Shown here one piece after another: positions 56,173 through 63,290 of a DNA stretch of 64,000 bases; position 1 is the stretch's first letter, and every line of letters starts with the position of its first letter. The notes beneath the pieces were generated by a model. The model worked only from the letters and a program-made list of their open reading frames with translations. It searched no databases and was not told where the DNA came from. The position numbers and the translations under genes were made by a program. Source of the DNA: Streptomyces sp. NBC_00353. GTDB lineage: Bacteria; Actinomycetota; Actinomycetes; Streptomycetales; Streptomycetaceae. The stretch is from positions 744,001 through 808,000 of the forward strand of contig NZ_CP107985.1 of the NCBI RefSeq assembly GCF_036108815.1, read 5' to 3'.

Positions 56173-56304
56173 CACCAACGAGCGCGAATCTCACCGATCG
56201 ACGCTGAACCTCAGCGGCAGGCCAACAAGGGCACGTAGCGCGTTGGACAAGGTCCACGAGTCCTCGTGATCGACCTGATAAGGATGAGGCCAGATCTCAA
56301 AGCC
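56171..56304. repeat. Repeat module shared with 51630-51762
   Basis: Non-coding block with CGCTGAACCTCAGCGGCAG, TGATCGACCTGATAAGGATG and AGATCTCAAAG. It begins at the stop of the preceding gene in both copies. Confidence 0.6.
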
Positions 56305-56403
56305 GGCATCCGGCACGGGCGGCGTCCTCGCTGGTGGACGGCGCCCGTCGGCTTGACTCGGCCATTGAGACTCCGCCGCCCTTAACGGGCACGGTGGCCA
56401 AAC

Positions 56404-56922
56404 TCAGCCAGCACCCGGCGGGTCTGCTTCTGTTGGTGCGCCACGGCCTACGGTCAACGACCAACGCACGGCTGAGAACGCCTCGACGGACACGACTCCA
56501 CTGCGCTCCACCCCGGACAACGCGAACTCGTTGGAGACGGTGCTGACCTGGTCAGCACCGCACTCCAGGGGGAAGGAGACTTGCACAGGCCGCACCGCCA
56601 CCGTGATCTTCCCCTTGCCCTGGCAGCTCACCGCGATGGTCAGGGCGTCGCCCTTCTTGCCCTTGCTGTAGGGAATGCTGGCGTTCCCAGTGGTCACCTT
56701 CTGGCGGCCGGCGAGTGATGCGTCAGGGTCCAGCTCCGGCGGCTTCTGTAGGGAGGGCTGCGTGGTGCCGGGCACGGTGTCGGCCGTTGCCGGGACCGGC
56801 GTCGTGGAGCCTTGGGGCCGCGTGGGTTGCCCGGCGTCCGAATGATCCGTTGTGCACGCGGCGACGGACAGGAGCACCACGGCACACGCAATGCCCACCA
56901 GTGCACGGGTGCGGCGAGACAT
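56404..56922 (-). CDS. Lipoprotein, function unknown
   Basis: A 172-aa predicted lipoprotein: MSRRTRALVGIACAVVLLSV followed by the lipobox VAAC (Cys at about 23). A Pro/Thr-rich linker of about 50 residues leads to a small beta-sandwich-like domain (GDALTIAVSCQGKGKITVAV, SFPLECGADQVSTVSNEFAL) with two Cys that may form a disulfide. It is anchored on the outer face of the membrane. Leftward, monocistronic. Confidence 0.75.
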   Translation of the reverse strand: MSRRTRALVGIACAVVLLSVAACTTDHSDAGQPTRPQGSTTPVPATADTVPGTTQPSLQKPPELDPDASLAGRQKVTTGNASIPYSKGKKGDALTIAVSCQGKGKITVAVRPVQVSFPLECGADQVSTVSNEFALSGVERSGVVSVEAFSAVRWSLTVGRGAPTEADPPGAG

Positions 56923-57427
56923 ATCAGCTCTCCGAGACAGCCCAGCCGACGTAATGCGGCGTGTGGATGATGACCTTGCGTTCGCTGTCGGCAGGCAGCT
57001 GTCGAGATCATGTCAGCGCTCCTGGCGAACCACCACCCTTCACATCCTTTCTGAGCAAAACCTGAGCTAGCCGATCAACCAGCGCGCGTATGGGTGACCA
57101 GCCCGTCCTAAAGCGGGTGTCATCGCATCCAATGAGCACCCTTCCGGGGCCGTCTCGGGGCCGTGGAAGGGCGCTCAATGAAGACCAGCGCTGACAACTG
57201 CCGACAGCTCAGCAGTAGGTCACAGCGTTGATCGATTACGTGACCGCAGGTCGGGAACCCGGCGTATCACTTCTTCGGCTACTGGGGCACTGGCCTGGTC
57301 AGACCACACCGCCGCGAGCGCGGGCAGAGCGAGCTAGACGCTTGCCCGTGCCGCTCTGTCGATACCCCGTGGCATAGTCCTCCCTTGATCACGGGGGCAC
57401 ACGCCCCGAGACATGGGGGGTACGGCT
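56923..57427. repeat. Gene-free region with a decayed tRNA-Arg fragment and hairpin
   Basis: CGTCCTAAAGCGGGTGTC at about 57106-57122 is the start of the tRNA-Arg att core. Directly after it, GAGCACCCTTCC (57134-57145) pairs with GGAAGGGCGCTC (57165-57176) at 11 of 12 positions, in the position of the tRNA terminator. Confidence 0.55.
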
Positions 57428-57967
57428 GTGCACAGGACGAAGTGGGCCGCCGTGGCGGCAGCGGTCATTGTGCTCGGAGCCGCGGGCTGTGGCACTGGCG
57501 ACGCCGGCGCCGGGGCGTCCGCATTGCCGCCGTCGCCTCGGCCCAAGGGCACTGGACCGCTCACGAAAGAGGTCGTGCGGACGGACCTCGACACCTCTGC
57601 GGCGGACGCGGGCGCTCCGGCGAGCCTACCGGAATACGCCGGTATGAACGAGGACGCTGAGGCGGGCTCACTGCGATCGTGCAGCATTGGTTTCAAGGGC
57701 ATCGGTACCGAGACCACCACGGTCGATGTCGCCCGCTACGATGCGGTTGTGCGCGAGCTGCGCGAGCGGGACTGGCAGCCGGCCCAGGAGCCGGAGAGGC
57801 GCAAGGACAAATCCGGGGTGATCTATGTCGCCCACGAGCTCCTCAAGCAGCGCGGCTGGACCATGGTCGCAGAGTACATGGACCAAGGGGACGGCGTGAT
57901 CACCCTCATGGCCTACGACGACGCGTGCATGAAGAAGATCCACGCCAACGCGGGTCCGGTCGGCTGA
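57428..57967 (+). CDS. Lipoprotein, function unknown
   Basis: A 179-aa predicted lipoprotein. GTG 57428 follows GGGGGG at 7 bases. HRTKWAAVAAAVIVLGAAGC has the lipobox LGAAGC. A short Gly/Ala/Pro linker is followed by a compact domain with two more Cys (RSCSIGFKG and DDACMKK) and the strands TTTVDVARYDAVVRELRERD and GVIYVAHELLKQRGWTMVAE. This alpha/beta layout is seen in many Streptomyces surface lipoproteins. No partner is evident. Confidence 0.78.
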   Translation: MHRTKWAAVAAAVIVLGAAGCGTGDAGAGASALPPSPRPKGTGPLTKEVVRTDLDTSAADAGAPASLPEYAGMNEDAEAGSLRSCSIGFKGIGTETTTVDVARYDAVVRELRERDWQPAQEPERRKDKSGVIYVAHELLKQRGWTMVAEYMDQGDGVITLMAYDDACMKKIHANAGPVG

Positions 57968-58023
57968 CCCGCCACGCCTCGCACCGAGAGGCGAACTCCT
58001 GATCAGTTACGGATAGCCCTCAG

Positions 58024-58155
58024 GTGCCCAACCGACGTCGGGAGAAGCCCTACACCGTTAGCGCCAGCTACATGGGCGAGGTCGTCGCCGAGACGACCAT
58101 TGCCGAGGAGGCAGTGGCGGAGGCTATCCGCCATCTGCCCCAGGCGGCCGACTGA
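58024..58155 (+). CDS. Possible 43-aa small protein
   Basis: From GTG 58024: VPNRRREKPYTVSASYMGEV, then VAETTIAEEAVAEAIRHLPQ. The composition is protein-like, with a basic start and acidic helix. No clear SD. It ends where a repeat module begins. It may be a fragment. Confidence 0.3.
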   Translation: MPNRRREKPYTVSASYMGEVVAETTIAEEAVAEAIRHLPQAAD

Positions 58156-58265
58156 CGTGCCTGGCAGACCTCGATGACCGTCGCGCCCAAAGTTCGCATC
58201 GAGAGGTTCATCGTGCCCGCTGCGTGCCCGTTCGGAGGGGACGCAGCGGGGACTGACAGGGAACA
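58150..58265. repeat. Att-module remnant
   Basis: GTGCCTGGCAGACCTCGATG, AGTTCGCATCGAGAGG and the CGTGCC-N5-CGTGCC pair (58210-58226), followed by GTTCGGAGGGGACGCAGCGG. The first part matches 52872-52921 and the last part matches 52177-52208. Confidence 0.55.
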
Positions 58266-58402
58266 GCGGCGCCAACCCTGCTCCGGACCAGGTCAGGGAG
58301 TCGCCAGGTCAGCGGCCATCCGCGTACGGGGTCTTCCAAACTGGTGCCTCGCAAGTACCCCCGACAACAGCAGCGGCGTGATTCCTGGCACTCACCACCG
58401 GA

Positions 58403-58927
58403 TCACTCGATCCACTCCGCTTCGACGTCGTCGGGGACCCAGGGGAACGGGATCCACGGGTGTCGCGCGGGCCGGTGGGCATCGGGGTCGAATGCGAGAA
58501 CGGCGTCGACGAAGGCGCGAGGCGGCAGATAGCCGTGGTCGACGACGTAGTGACCGATGAGTGTCGGGGCCGCAAAGGCAGTACCGGAGACGCCGGGGAC
58601 ACGGATCTCTCCGTTGCCCCAACTGGCGCGGTGGTGGCCAGGCAGCGGTGTGTACCACTGGTGCGGGTCGTCGACCGGGATCGTGCAGAAATCGCAGAGG
58701 TGGCTGCCGCGCATCAGATTGATCACTTGCGCCTCGACGATGGCCAGCAGATTGTCCGTAAAACCGACGGGGGCCGGCCCGGATGTCCAGGGCTCGTCCC
58801 CGCTCAGCCAACCGACGTTGAGACGCTCGTACGGCGGCTGAAAGCACATGAATCGCAAGCTGTCAGGATCGGAGAACGTGTCGCCGCGGCTGGTGTACTC
58901 GTAGCGGCTGAGATCCTCGTAGAACAT
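58403..58927 (-). CDS. DUF7919-type hypothetical protein
   Basis: About 174 aa from ATG 58927: MFYEDLSRYEYTSRGDTFSD, YERLNVGWLSGDEPWTSGPA, MRGSHLCDFCTIPVDDPHQW, NGEIRVPGVSGTAFAAPTLI and HYVVDHGYLPPRAFVDAVLA. This is the layout of the YEDLSxYEY family (DUF7919): two Cys (CDFC) likely bind metal, and an R-x-x-G strand precedes APTLIxHYV. Function unknown. The frame is open far upstream, but the family starts at this ATG. Confidence 0.8.
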   Translation of the reverse strand: MFYEDLSRYEYTSRGDTFSDPDSLRFMCFQPPYERLNVGWLSGDEPWTSGPAPVGFTDNLLAIVEAQVINLMRGSHLCDFCTIPVDDPHQWYTPLPGHHRASWGNGEIRVPGVSGTAFAAPTLIGHYVVDHGYLPPRAFVDAVLAFDPDAHRPARHPWIPFPWVPDDVEAEWIE

Positions 58928-59117
58928 CGACGCATCAGACCACCATTGCAGCCGCTGTGGCCAGCGAATTCCCGGTGGCACCGGCTGAGTGTCTAACTGC
59001 GCTACAACGGCCACGCACGTGCGCACACAACCACGGACGCTCATGGACAGTCCGCGCAGGTCACCGCTGGTCCGGCCACAGGTCACGCAGTCGCTCGGCT
59101 TCGGGACGAAGGCGCGG

Positions 59118-59258
59118 TCGTGCCACATCCGTGCCAGAACGGGCGGCAACTCACGGGGAGTCGGAGTACGCAGAGGCGGGTGCCACCGACCCCGCCCAAG
59201 GCAGGGGAACCGCAGGTCACGCCTAAGGTCGCCCCACCGCGCTCCTAAAGCGGTGATT
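59118..59258. repeat. Att-module remnant with tRNA-Arg fragment
   Basis: CGTGCC-N5-CGTGCC (59118-59134), CACGGGGAGTCGGA, CCCAAGGCAGGGGAACCGCA and GCGCTCCTAAAGCGGTGA (59240-59257). This corresponds to 52933-53071, with the att core cut after 14 bases. Confidence 0.6.
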
Positions 59259-59631
59259 CCTCGACCACCCGCTGCACGCCGGCGCAGGCCACCAGTGCGC
59301 TGCCGTCTTCGGTGAGGAAGAGCGGAAAGGTCCATGTCCGATCGGCAGATTCGATCATCCCTCCGCGCACCGGCCGGCCATGCTGGCGGAGGAGCCCCAC
59401 CGCCCGTTCCAGCCCCAGATTTTCAATGCCCTTCAGCCGCACGCGCCGAAGGTGGCGTGCATAGACCCCATGCCGTTCCGCGGGAACAGTCCGATCCCAC
59501 ACATATCTATGGGGCAGAGGTTCGCACCGCCCTGGGACAGCTCGGCTCAGGCTGAGCCGTCCCGCTTGGGGGGGGGGAAGCGTCGCGCCACGCTCTTGAG
59601 AGTCGCCTGGTGTCGGGGAGGCCTCTAGCAT
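59245..59631 (-). CDS. Hypothetical protein, start uncertain
   Basis: Coding character is clear only in the C-terminal 65 residues: GIENLGLERAVGLLRQHGRP, then RGGMIESADRTWTFPLFLTE and GSALVACAGVQRVVEESPL. The region before about 59440 is Arg-rich and may be non-coding. The stop codon lies inside the tRNA-Arg fragment, as if the gene's end was made by integration. I do not recognise a family. Confidence 0.45.
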   Translation of the reverse strand: MLEASPTPGDSQERGATLPPPQAGRLSLSRAVPGRCEPLPHRYVWDRTVPAERHGVYARHLRRVRLKGIENLGLERAVGLLRQHGRPVRGGMIESADRTWTFPLFLTEDGSALVACAGVQRVVEESPL

Positions 59632-59676
59632 CTAGCAGGGGCAATCCTGCGCCTTGCACGCTCTAACTAGGGCGAC

Positions 59677-60096
59677 CTATGGCCGGCTGGACTGCTGCTG
59701 CTCTGCCTGCGCGTCCAGGCCTGGCGGCAGTCGCCGGCTGGTCTGCTGCTGCTCTGCCTGCGCGTCCAGGCCTGGCGGCAGTTTCTGGCTGGTCTGCTGC
59801 TGCTCTGCCTGCGCGTCCAGGCCTGGCGGCAGTTTCTGGCTGGTCTGCTGCTGCTCTGCCTGCGCGTCCAGGCCTGGCGGCAGTCGCCGGCTGGTCTGCT
59901 GCTGCTGTTGTTGCTGCTGCTGCTGACCCGGAAAACACGGTTGGCTGAAGGCCGTGGGCACTGCCTTCGCCGGGGTCGATGCCGATGCCGCCACGGCGGC
60001 TGGGGGCGAGGCGCCGATCGTTTCCCCCGCGAAACCCGCTGGGAACGCCAGAGAAGCGATGAGCACTGGGGGGACGAGATACGGCTTGCCACGCAT
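59677..60096 (-). CDS. Secreted Gln-rich tandem-repeat protein
   Basis: 139 aa from ATG 60096 behind GGGAGAAGG. The signal peptide is MRGKPYLVPPVLIASLAFPA with cleavage near FAGETIG. A short Ala/Thr/Pro segment leads to a run of about ten Gln, then four near-perfect 17-residue units (TSQKLPPGLDAQAEQQQ or TSRRLPPGLDAQAEQQQ) and SSRP. The repeats are identical at DNA level over most of each 51-bp unit. It is exported and probably disordered or fibrous. No family known. The neighbouring IS5 lies 144 bases upstream of the start. Confidence 0.6.
   Translation of the reverse strand: MRGKPYLVPPVLIASLAFPAGFAGETIGASPPAAVAASASTPAKAVPTAFSQPCFPGQQQQQQQQQQTSRRLPPGLDAQAEQQQTSQKLPPGLDAQAEQQQTSQKLPPGLDAQAEQQQTSRRLPPGLDAQAEQQQSSRP
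59684..59908. repeat. 51-bp minisatellite, four units plus flank
   Basis: Units begin at 59705, 59756, 59807 and 59858 (GCCTGCGCGTCCAGGCCTGG ... CTGGTCTGCTGCTGCTCT). They differ only in a 6-base segment coding RR or QK. A CTG/TTG run (to about 59925) codes the poly-Gln. All six frames stay open over the repeat because 51 is a multiple of 3. Confidence 0.85.
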
Positions 60097-60240
60097 GACC
60101 TTCTCCCTTCGACCACCGGAGCGAAAGACAGGCGCTCGTTCACAAACGGTGTGCCCTCTCAGCACCTCGTAGGACCGAACGCCGCTCCCAGCAGGAGCTT
60201 CGCACTCGGCAGAGCGCGCATCAAGAAACCGACCATCCTA

Positions 60241-61244
60241 GGCACTGTTTCTCGGATCATGTTCGGAGCCAGATCGCGATGGCTGCGAGGGTGACGGTAC
60301 CGAGGTAGATGTAGGCGCGTTTCTCGTAGCGGGTGGCGACGGCGCGGAAGCCTTTGAGTCGGTTGATGGCGCGTTCGACGGTGTTGCGTTTCTTGTAGCG
60401 CTCGCTGTCGAACCCGGTGGGCCGGCCGCCGCGAGAACCTCGGTTCTGCCGGTGTCTTTGCTGGTCGAGGCGTTCGGGGATGGTGTGTGGGATTCCGCGT
60501 CGTCGCAGGTAGCGGCGATTCTTTCGGGATGTGTAGGCCCTGTCCGCCAGGACATGGTCGGGCCGGGTGCGAGGTCGTCCGACTCCGGTGCGGGGCACGG
60601 AGACCTGCTCCAGCACCCGCTCGAGTTGGGGCCCGTCACCGTAGTGTCCGGGTGTCAGGACGAAGGCGAGAGGCCGGCATCGTCCTTCGGCGGCAAGGTG
60701 GATCTTGGTGGTGAATCCTCCGCGGGAACGTCCCAGACACTCGCCGATCTGACCACCTCCTCCAGCCGGACGGCCAGTTTCCGAAGCGCCGGATCGACCT
60801 GGTTCGTCCCCTGGCCGGTCCCCTTTTGAGGAACCGCGGCCACCGGCGCTTTCCTCGCGCCGGCGGCGTGCTGGTGAGCCCGCACCGCTGTGGAGTCCAC
60901 CGACACGTCCCAGTCGATCCGGCCCGCGGCGTCCTCGACGGCCTGGACTTTCGACAGCAGCATCTCCCACGTCCCATCCGCTGACCAGCGGCGATGACGT
61001 TTATAGACCGTTTCCCACGGCCCGAACCGCTCCGGCAGATCCCGCCACTGCACACCCGTCCGCACCCGGTAGAGAACCCCGTTGATCACCCGCCGATGAT
61101 CGCTCCACCGACCCCCACGCGCACCACCAGGAGGTAAGAACGACTCCAGCCGATCCCACTCCGCATTCGTCAGATCCCCACGGCCCATGCAGCCAGCCTG
61201 ACCCCAACACCCCACTCACGTCCGGAGATCCGAGAAACAGCGCC
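60241..61244 (-). mobile_element. IS5-family (IS427-like) insertion sequence, complete
   Basis: Inverted repeats GGCACTGTTTCTCGGATC (60241) and GGCGCTGTTTCTCGGATC (reverse, 61244). It is flanked by TA on both sides (60239-60240 and 61245-61246). Length 1004 bp. Confidence 0.85.
60257..61188 (-). CDS. IS5 (IS427-group) transposase, two overlapping frames
   Basis: The first frame starts at ATG 61188 (MGRGDLTNAEWDRLESFLPP) and runs to 60655 with GVQWRDLPERFGPWETVYKR and VDSTAVRAHQHAAGARK (first catalytic Asp). The second ends at 60257 and carries GRSRGGFTTKIHLAAEGRCR, DHVLADRAYTSRKNRRYLRR (second Asp) and TVERAINRLKGFRAVATRYE (Glu). The frames overlap from 60970 to 60655. A CTCAAAAGGGG run near 60822-60832 is a possible slip site. 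The joined protein of about 280 aa has all motifs, so the element may be active. Confidence 0.82.
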
Positions 61245-61414
61245 TAGGAGTAGAGGTCTCTACGCGCTCCGCGTGTTTGCCCAGGTCACTCTGTGCGCAG
61301 AGCGCGGACTGTAAATCTGCCGGCCTCAGCGAATCGATGTCGCCTGCCGTGCGCGTGTGCGCCCTCCCGCTCATCCGTCACGCGGGCCACCTACGAGTCG
61401 AATGACGGCAGTCT

Positions 61415-61545
61415 CTGACGGCAACGTCGGCAGACCGGAGCGGCCTTGATCGCATCCCGGGGTACGCACTGCACCGTGTCATCGGTTCGCCGCCCAGGCG
61501 AGCAGATGGCGCGGTCGAACTCCTAAAGCCGGTGTCGCAGGCTGG
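61415..61545. repeat. Copy of the 49.0-kb att module
   Basis: CTGACGGCAACGTC, GTGTCATCGGTTCGCCGCC, CAGGCG and then GAACTCCTAAAGCCGGTGTCGCAG (61517-61540) correspond to 49001-49126. The T arm is decayed (GCTGGAACCC). The rest of 61245-61707 shows no gene. Confidence 0.6.
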
Positions 61546-61707
61546 AACCCGGCCGAAGCGCGTCAAAGGCGCCGTTGAGCGGTTCAGCAGATCAAGGCCG
61601 GGGCCGGAGAGGAGCGGTGGCAGTCGCCCATACTCGACCCCAGACCAGGCCGACCGCTACCAAGGCCGCCCTGCCGGAAACCCCCAAGTGCACCGATACT
61701 CCCAACC

Positions 61708-62046
61708 ATGGACATCCGCCTAAAGACCTTCGTTGCCGAGGCATCGACGAGGATGAACTTCCTGCGTGACGAACTCGGTTGCATTGGTCCCGAGGCTCAC
61801 CATCCCAGCGACAGCTACCCGCTGGTGATCAGCGTCCAATACCGTCGCCGCGATCTGGCCGTGGAAGTCTTCCTGCTACTCGCCTACGTCGGTGAGGAGT
61901 ACGTAGCCACGAGGCTGTCAGTCGGCGGCGGATCAAATCCCCGGGAACAGGAAGTCGGCTCACACACTGTGCACACGGCCTACGCGATGCGCCGGGCGCT
62001 CGATCGCCAAGCCGAGGCGTTACGTGATGCCCTTCGCGATGTGTAG
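61708..62046 (+). CDS. Hypothetical protein (112 aa)
   Basis: From ATG 61708: MDIRLKTFVAEASTRMNFLR, YPLVISVQYRRRDLAVEVFL, LLAYVGEEYVATRLSVGGGS and a helical C-terminus AMRRALDRQAEALRDALRDV. It is a soluble alpha/beta protein. No SD is evident, so it may be leaderless or start at the Met-16 codon. I do not recognise a family. Confidence 0.6.
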   Translation: MDIRLKTFVAEASTRMNFLRDELGCIGPEAHHPSDSYPLVISVQYRRRDLAVEVFLLLAYVGEEYVATRLSVGGGSNPREQEVGSHTVHTAYAMRRALDRQAEALRDALRDV

Positions 62047-62057
62047 CGGCGTGCCCG

Positions 62058-62639
62058 CTACGAGCCGGACCCAGCAGGCAACCGCGGTGAATGGATATGC
62101 TGCAAAATCGCGGTCCAGGGAAGTTCTCGATCTACGGGCCCCTCGCGGGGTTCGTACAGCGGCCAGACGTCAGGTCCATAGACCAGCTTCACGTTTGCCT
62201 TCCGCAGAGTCGCGATGTGACGCTCCCACGCCAGGTGTCGGACAGGCGCGGCGTTGACCCGAGGGAACACCACCACGGACACGCCGGTCGTGCCGAGCGC
62301 CTCGCTCACCTGCGTCAGGGCTTGGTTGTCGGCGATGCCCGTCGCGAGCTTGGCGATGTAGTTCGCACTCGCGGGGGCGACGACGTAGCAGTCGGCGACC
62401 GGGTGGGGGCGGGGCTCAGTTGGCGGACGAGGTGTGTCCCGCGCCGGAAGGCCGGTCAGTGTCTCTAGCCGGTCCAGCTCGCCGTTCGCGCTCAGCCATC
62501 GGCCGGCATTGGGCGTCAGGGTCACGGCCACCTGCCAGCCGGAGGCGATGGCTGGCTCGACCAGTCCGGTGCGCAGCGTCTCGATTCCATCGGCTGCCGT
62601 ACCCACGACTGCCAGCACTCCGCGACTGCCTATGCTCAC
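62058..62639 (-). CDS. Flavoprotein (Dfp/EpiD-like, HFCD family)
   Basis: A 193-aa protein from GTG 62639 (GGTGG 4 bases upstream). It has the layout of homo-oligomeric FMN-binding decarboxylases: VLAVVGTAADGIETLRTGLV (nucleotide-binding start), VAVTLTPNAGRWL, then VADCYVVAPASANYIAKLAT, the conserved APASANTxAKxAxGIAD signature (here PASANYIAKLATGIADN). The catalytic His of the N-terminal region is not obvious. Related enzymes decarboxylate phosphopantothenoylcysteine or peptidyl cysteine. In Streptomyces such short flavoproteins often occur in accessory DNA without partners. Confidence 0.85.
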   Translation of the reverse strand: MSIGSRGVLAVVGTAADGIETLRTGLVEPAIASGWQVAVTLTPNAGRWLSANGELDRLETLTGLPARDTPRPPTEPRPHPVADCYVVAPASANYIAKLATGIADNQALTQVSEALGTTGVSVVVFPRVNAAPVRHLAWERHIATLRKANVKLVYGPDVWPLYEPREGPVDRELPWTAILQHIHSPRLPAGSGS

Positions 62640-62679
62640 CGTTCCACCGCCCCGTATCGGTCAGTCCTCAGGGCCAGCA

Positions 62680-62965
62680 GTACAGCAGAGAAGTACAGCA
62701 ACCACACCGACTACCAACGACCGTGGCTGATCCCTACAGCACGTGTGGCCGGGCCGACAGACCTCAGTGACCGCCGTGCCGATAGTTCGAATCGAGCGGG
62801 CAGCCAGGCGGCGGTCGGCCGTATCGTCAGCCCCTGCGTGGTGGCGCCGCGGTGCCAGATCCGTGCCAGATCGAGCAGTCCGCGCGCCGGAAGCTTACGG
62901 GGCCATAATCACTCGTGCCAAAGCAGCTCCCGGCCAAAGTTGCTACGCCGACCTCGCTCCTTCGC
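62680..62965. repeat. Att-module remnant
   Basis: CAGTACAGCAGAGAAGTACAGCAACCA, GGGCCGACAGACCTCAGTG, TAGTTCGAATCGAG, a GGTGCC-N5-CGTGCC pair (62851-62867), the block shared with 51773-51842, and finally GACCTCGCTCCTT, the beginning of an att core. The whole gap 62640-63290 has no gene I recognise. Confidence 0.6.
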
Positions 62966-63290
62966 CTGCGGCAATACGGACTGGAAACCAGGTAGAGCCG
63001 TCGGAGACTGGATTGCAGAGCCTGTCAGTGACCCTTAGCGTGATGTCGGGGACTCCAGGGGCTCTCGGGTGCGGTGCGTGCGGCGGACTTGGCAGGGCAT
63101 GCGCCCGATGTCCAGTCCATCGAGGTGATCAATGAGGGGACCCGACGCCGGTGACACTCTAGGCACGGGCCTGCTCCATCAAGAATGAAAGATCCGGAGC
63201 CTGGTCGCCGACGAGGATGCCACCACCGGCATTGTTTTTGTCCAGGACGCCCGTCGAGTTCGTCGGGCGCTGAGAGACGAAAGGCCACTC

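Noticed and set aside
59684..59908. Regularly spaced repeats as a possible CRISPR array
   Set aside because: The 51-bp units are contiguous without unique spacers, in frame, and encode a repeat protein.
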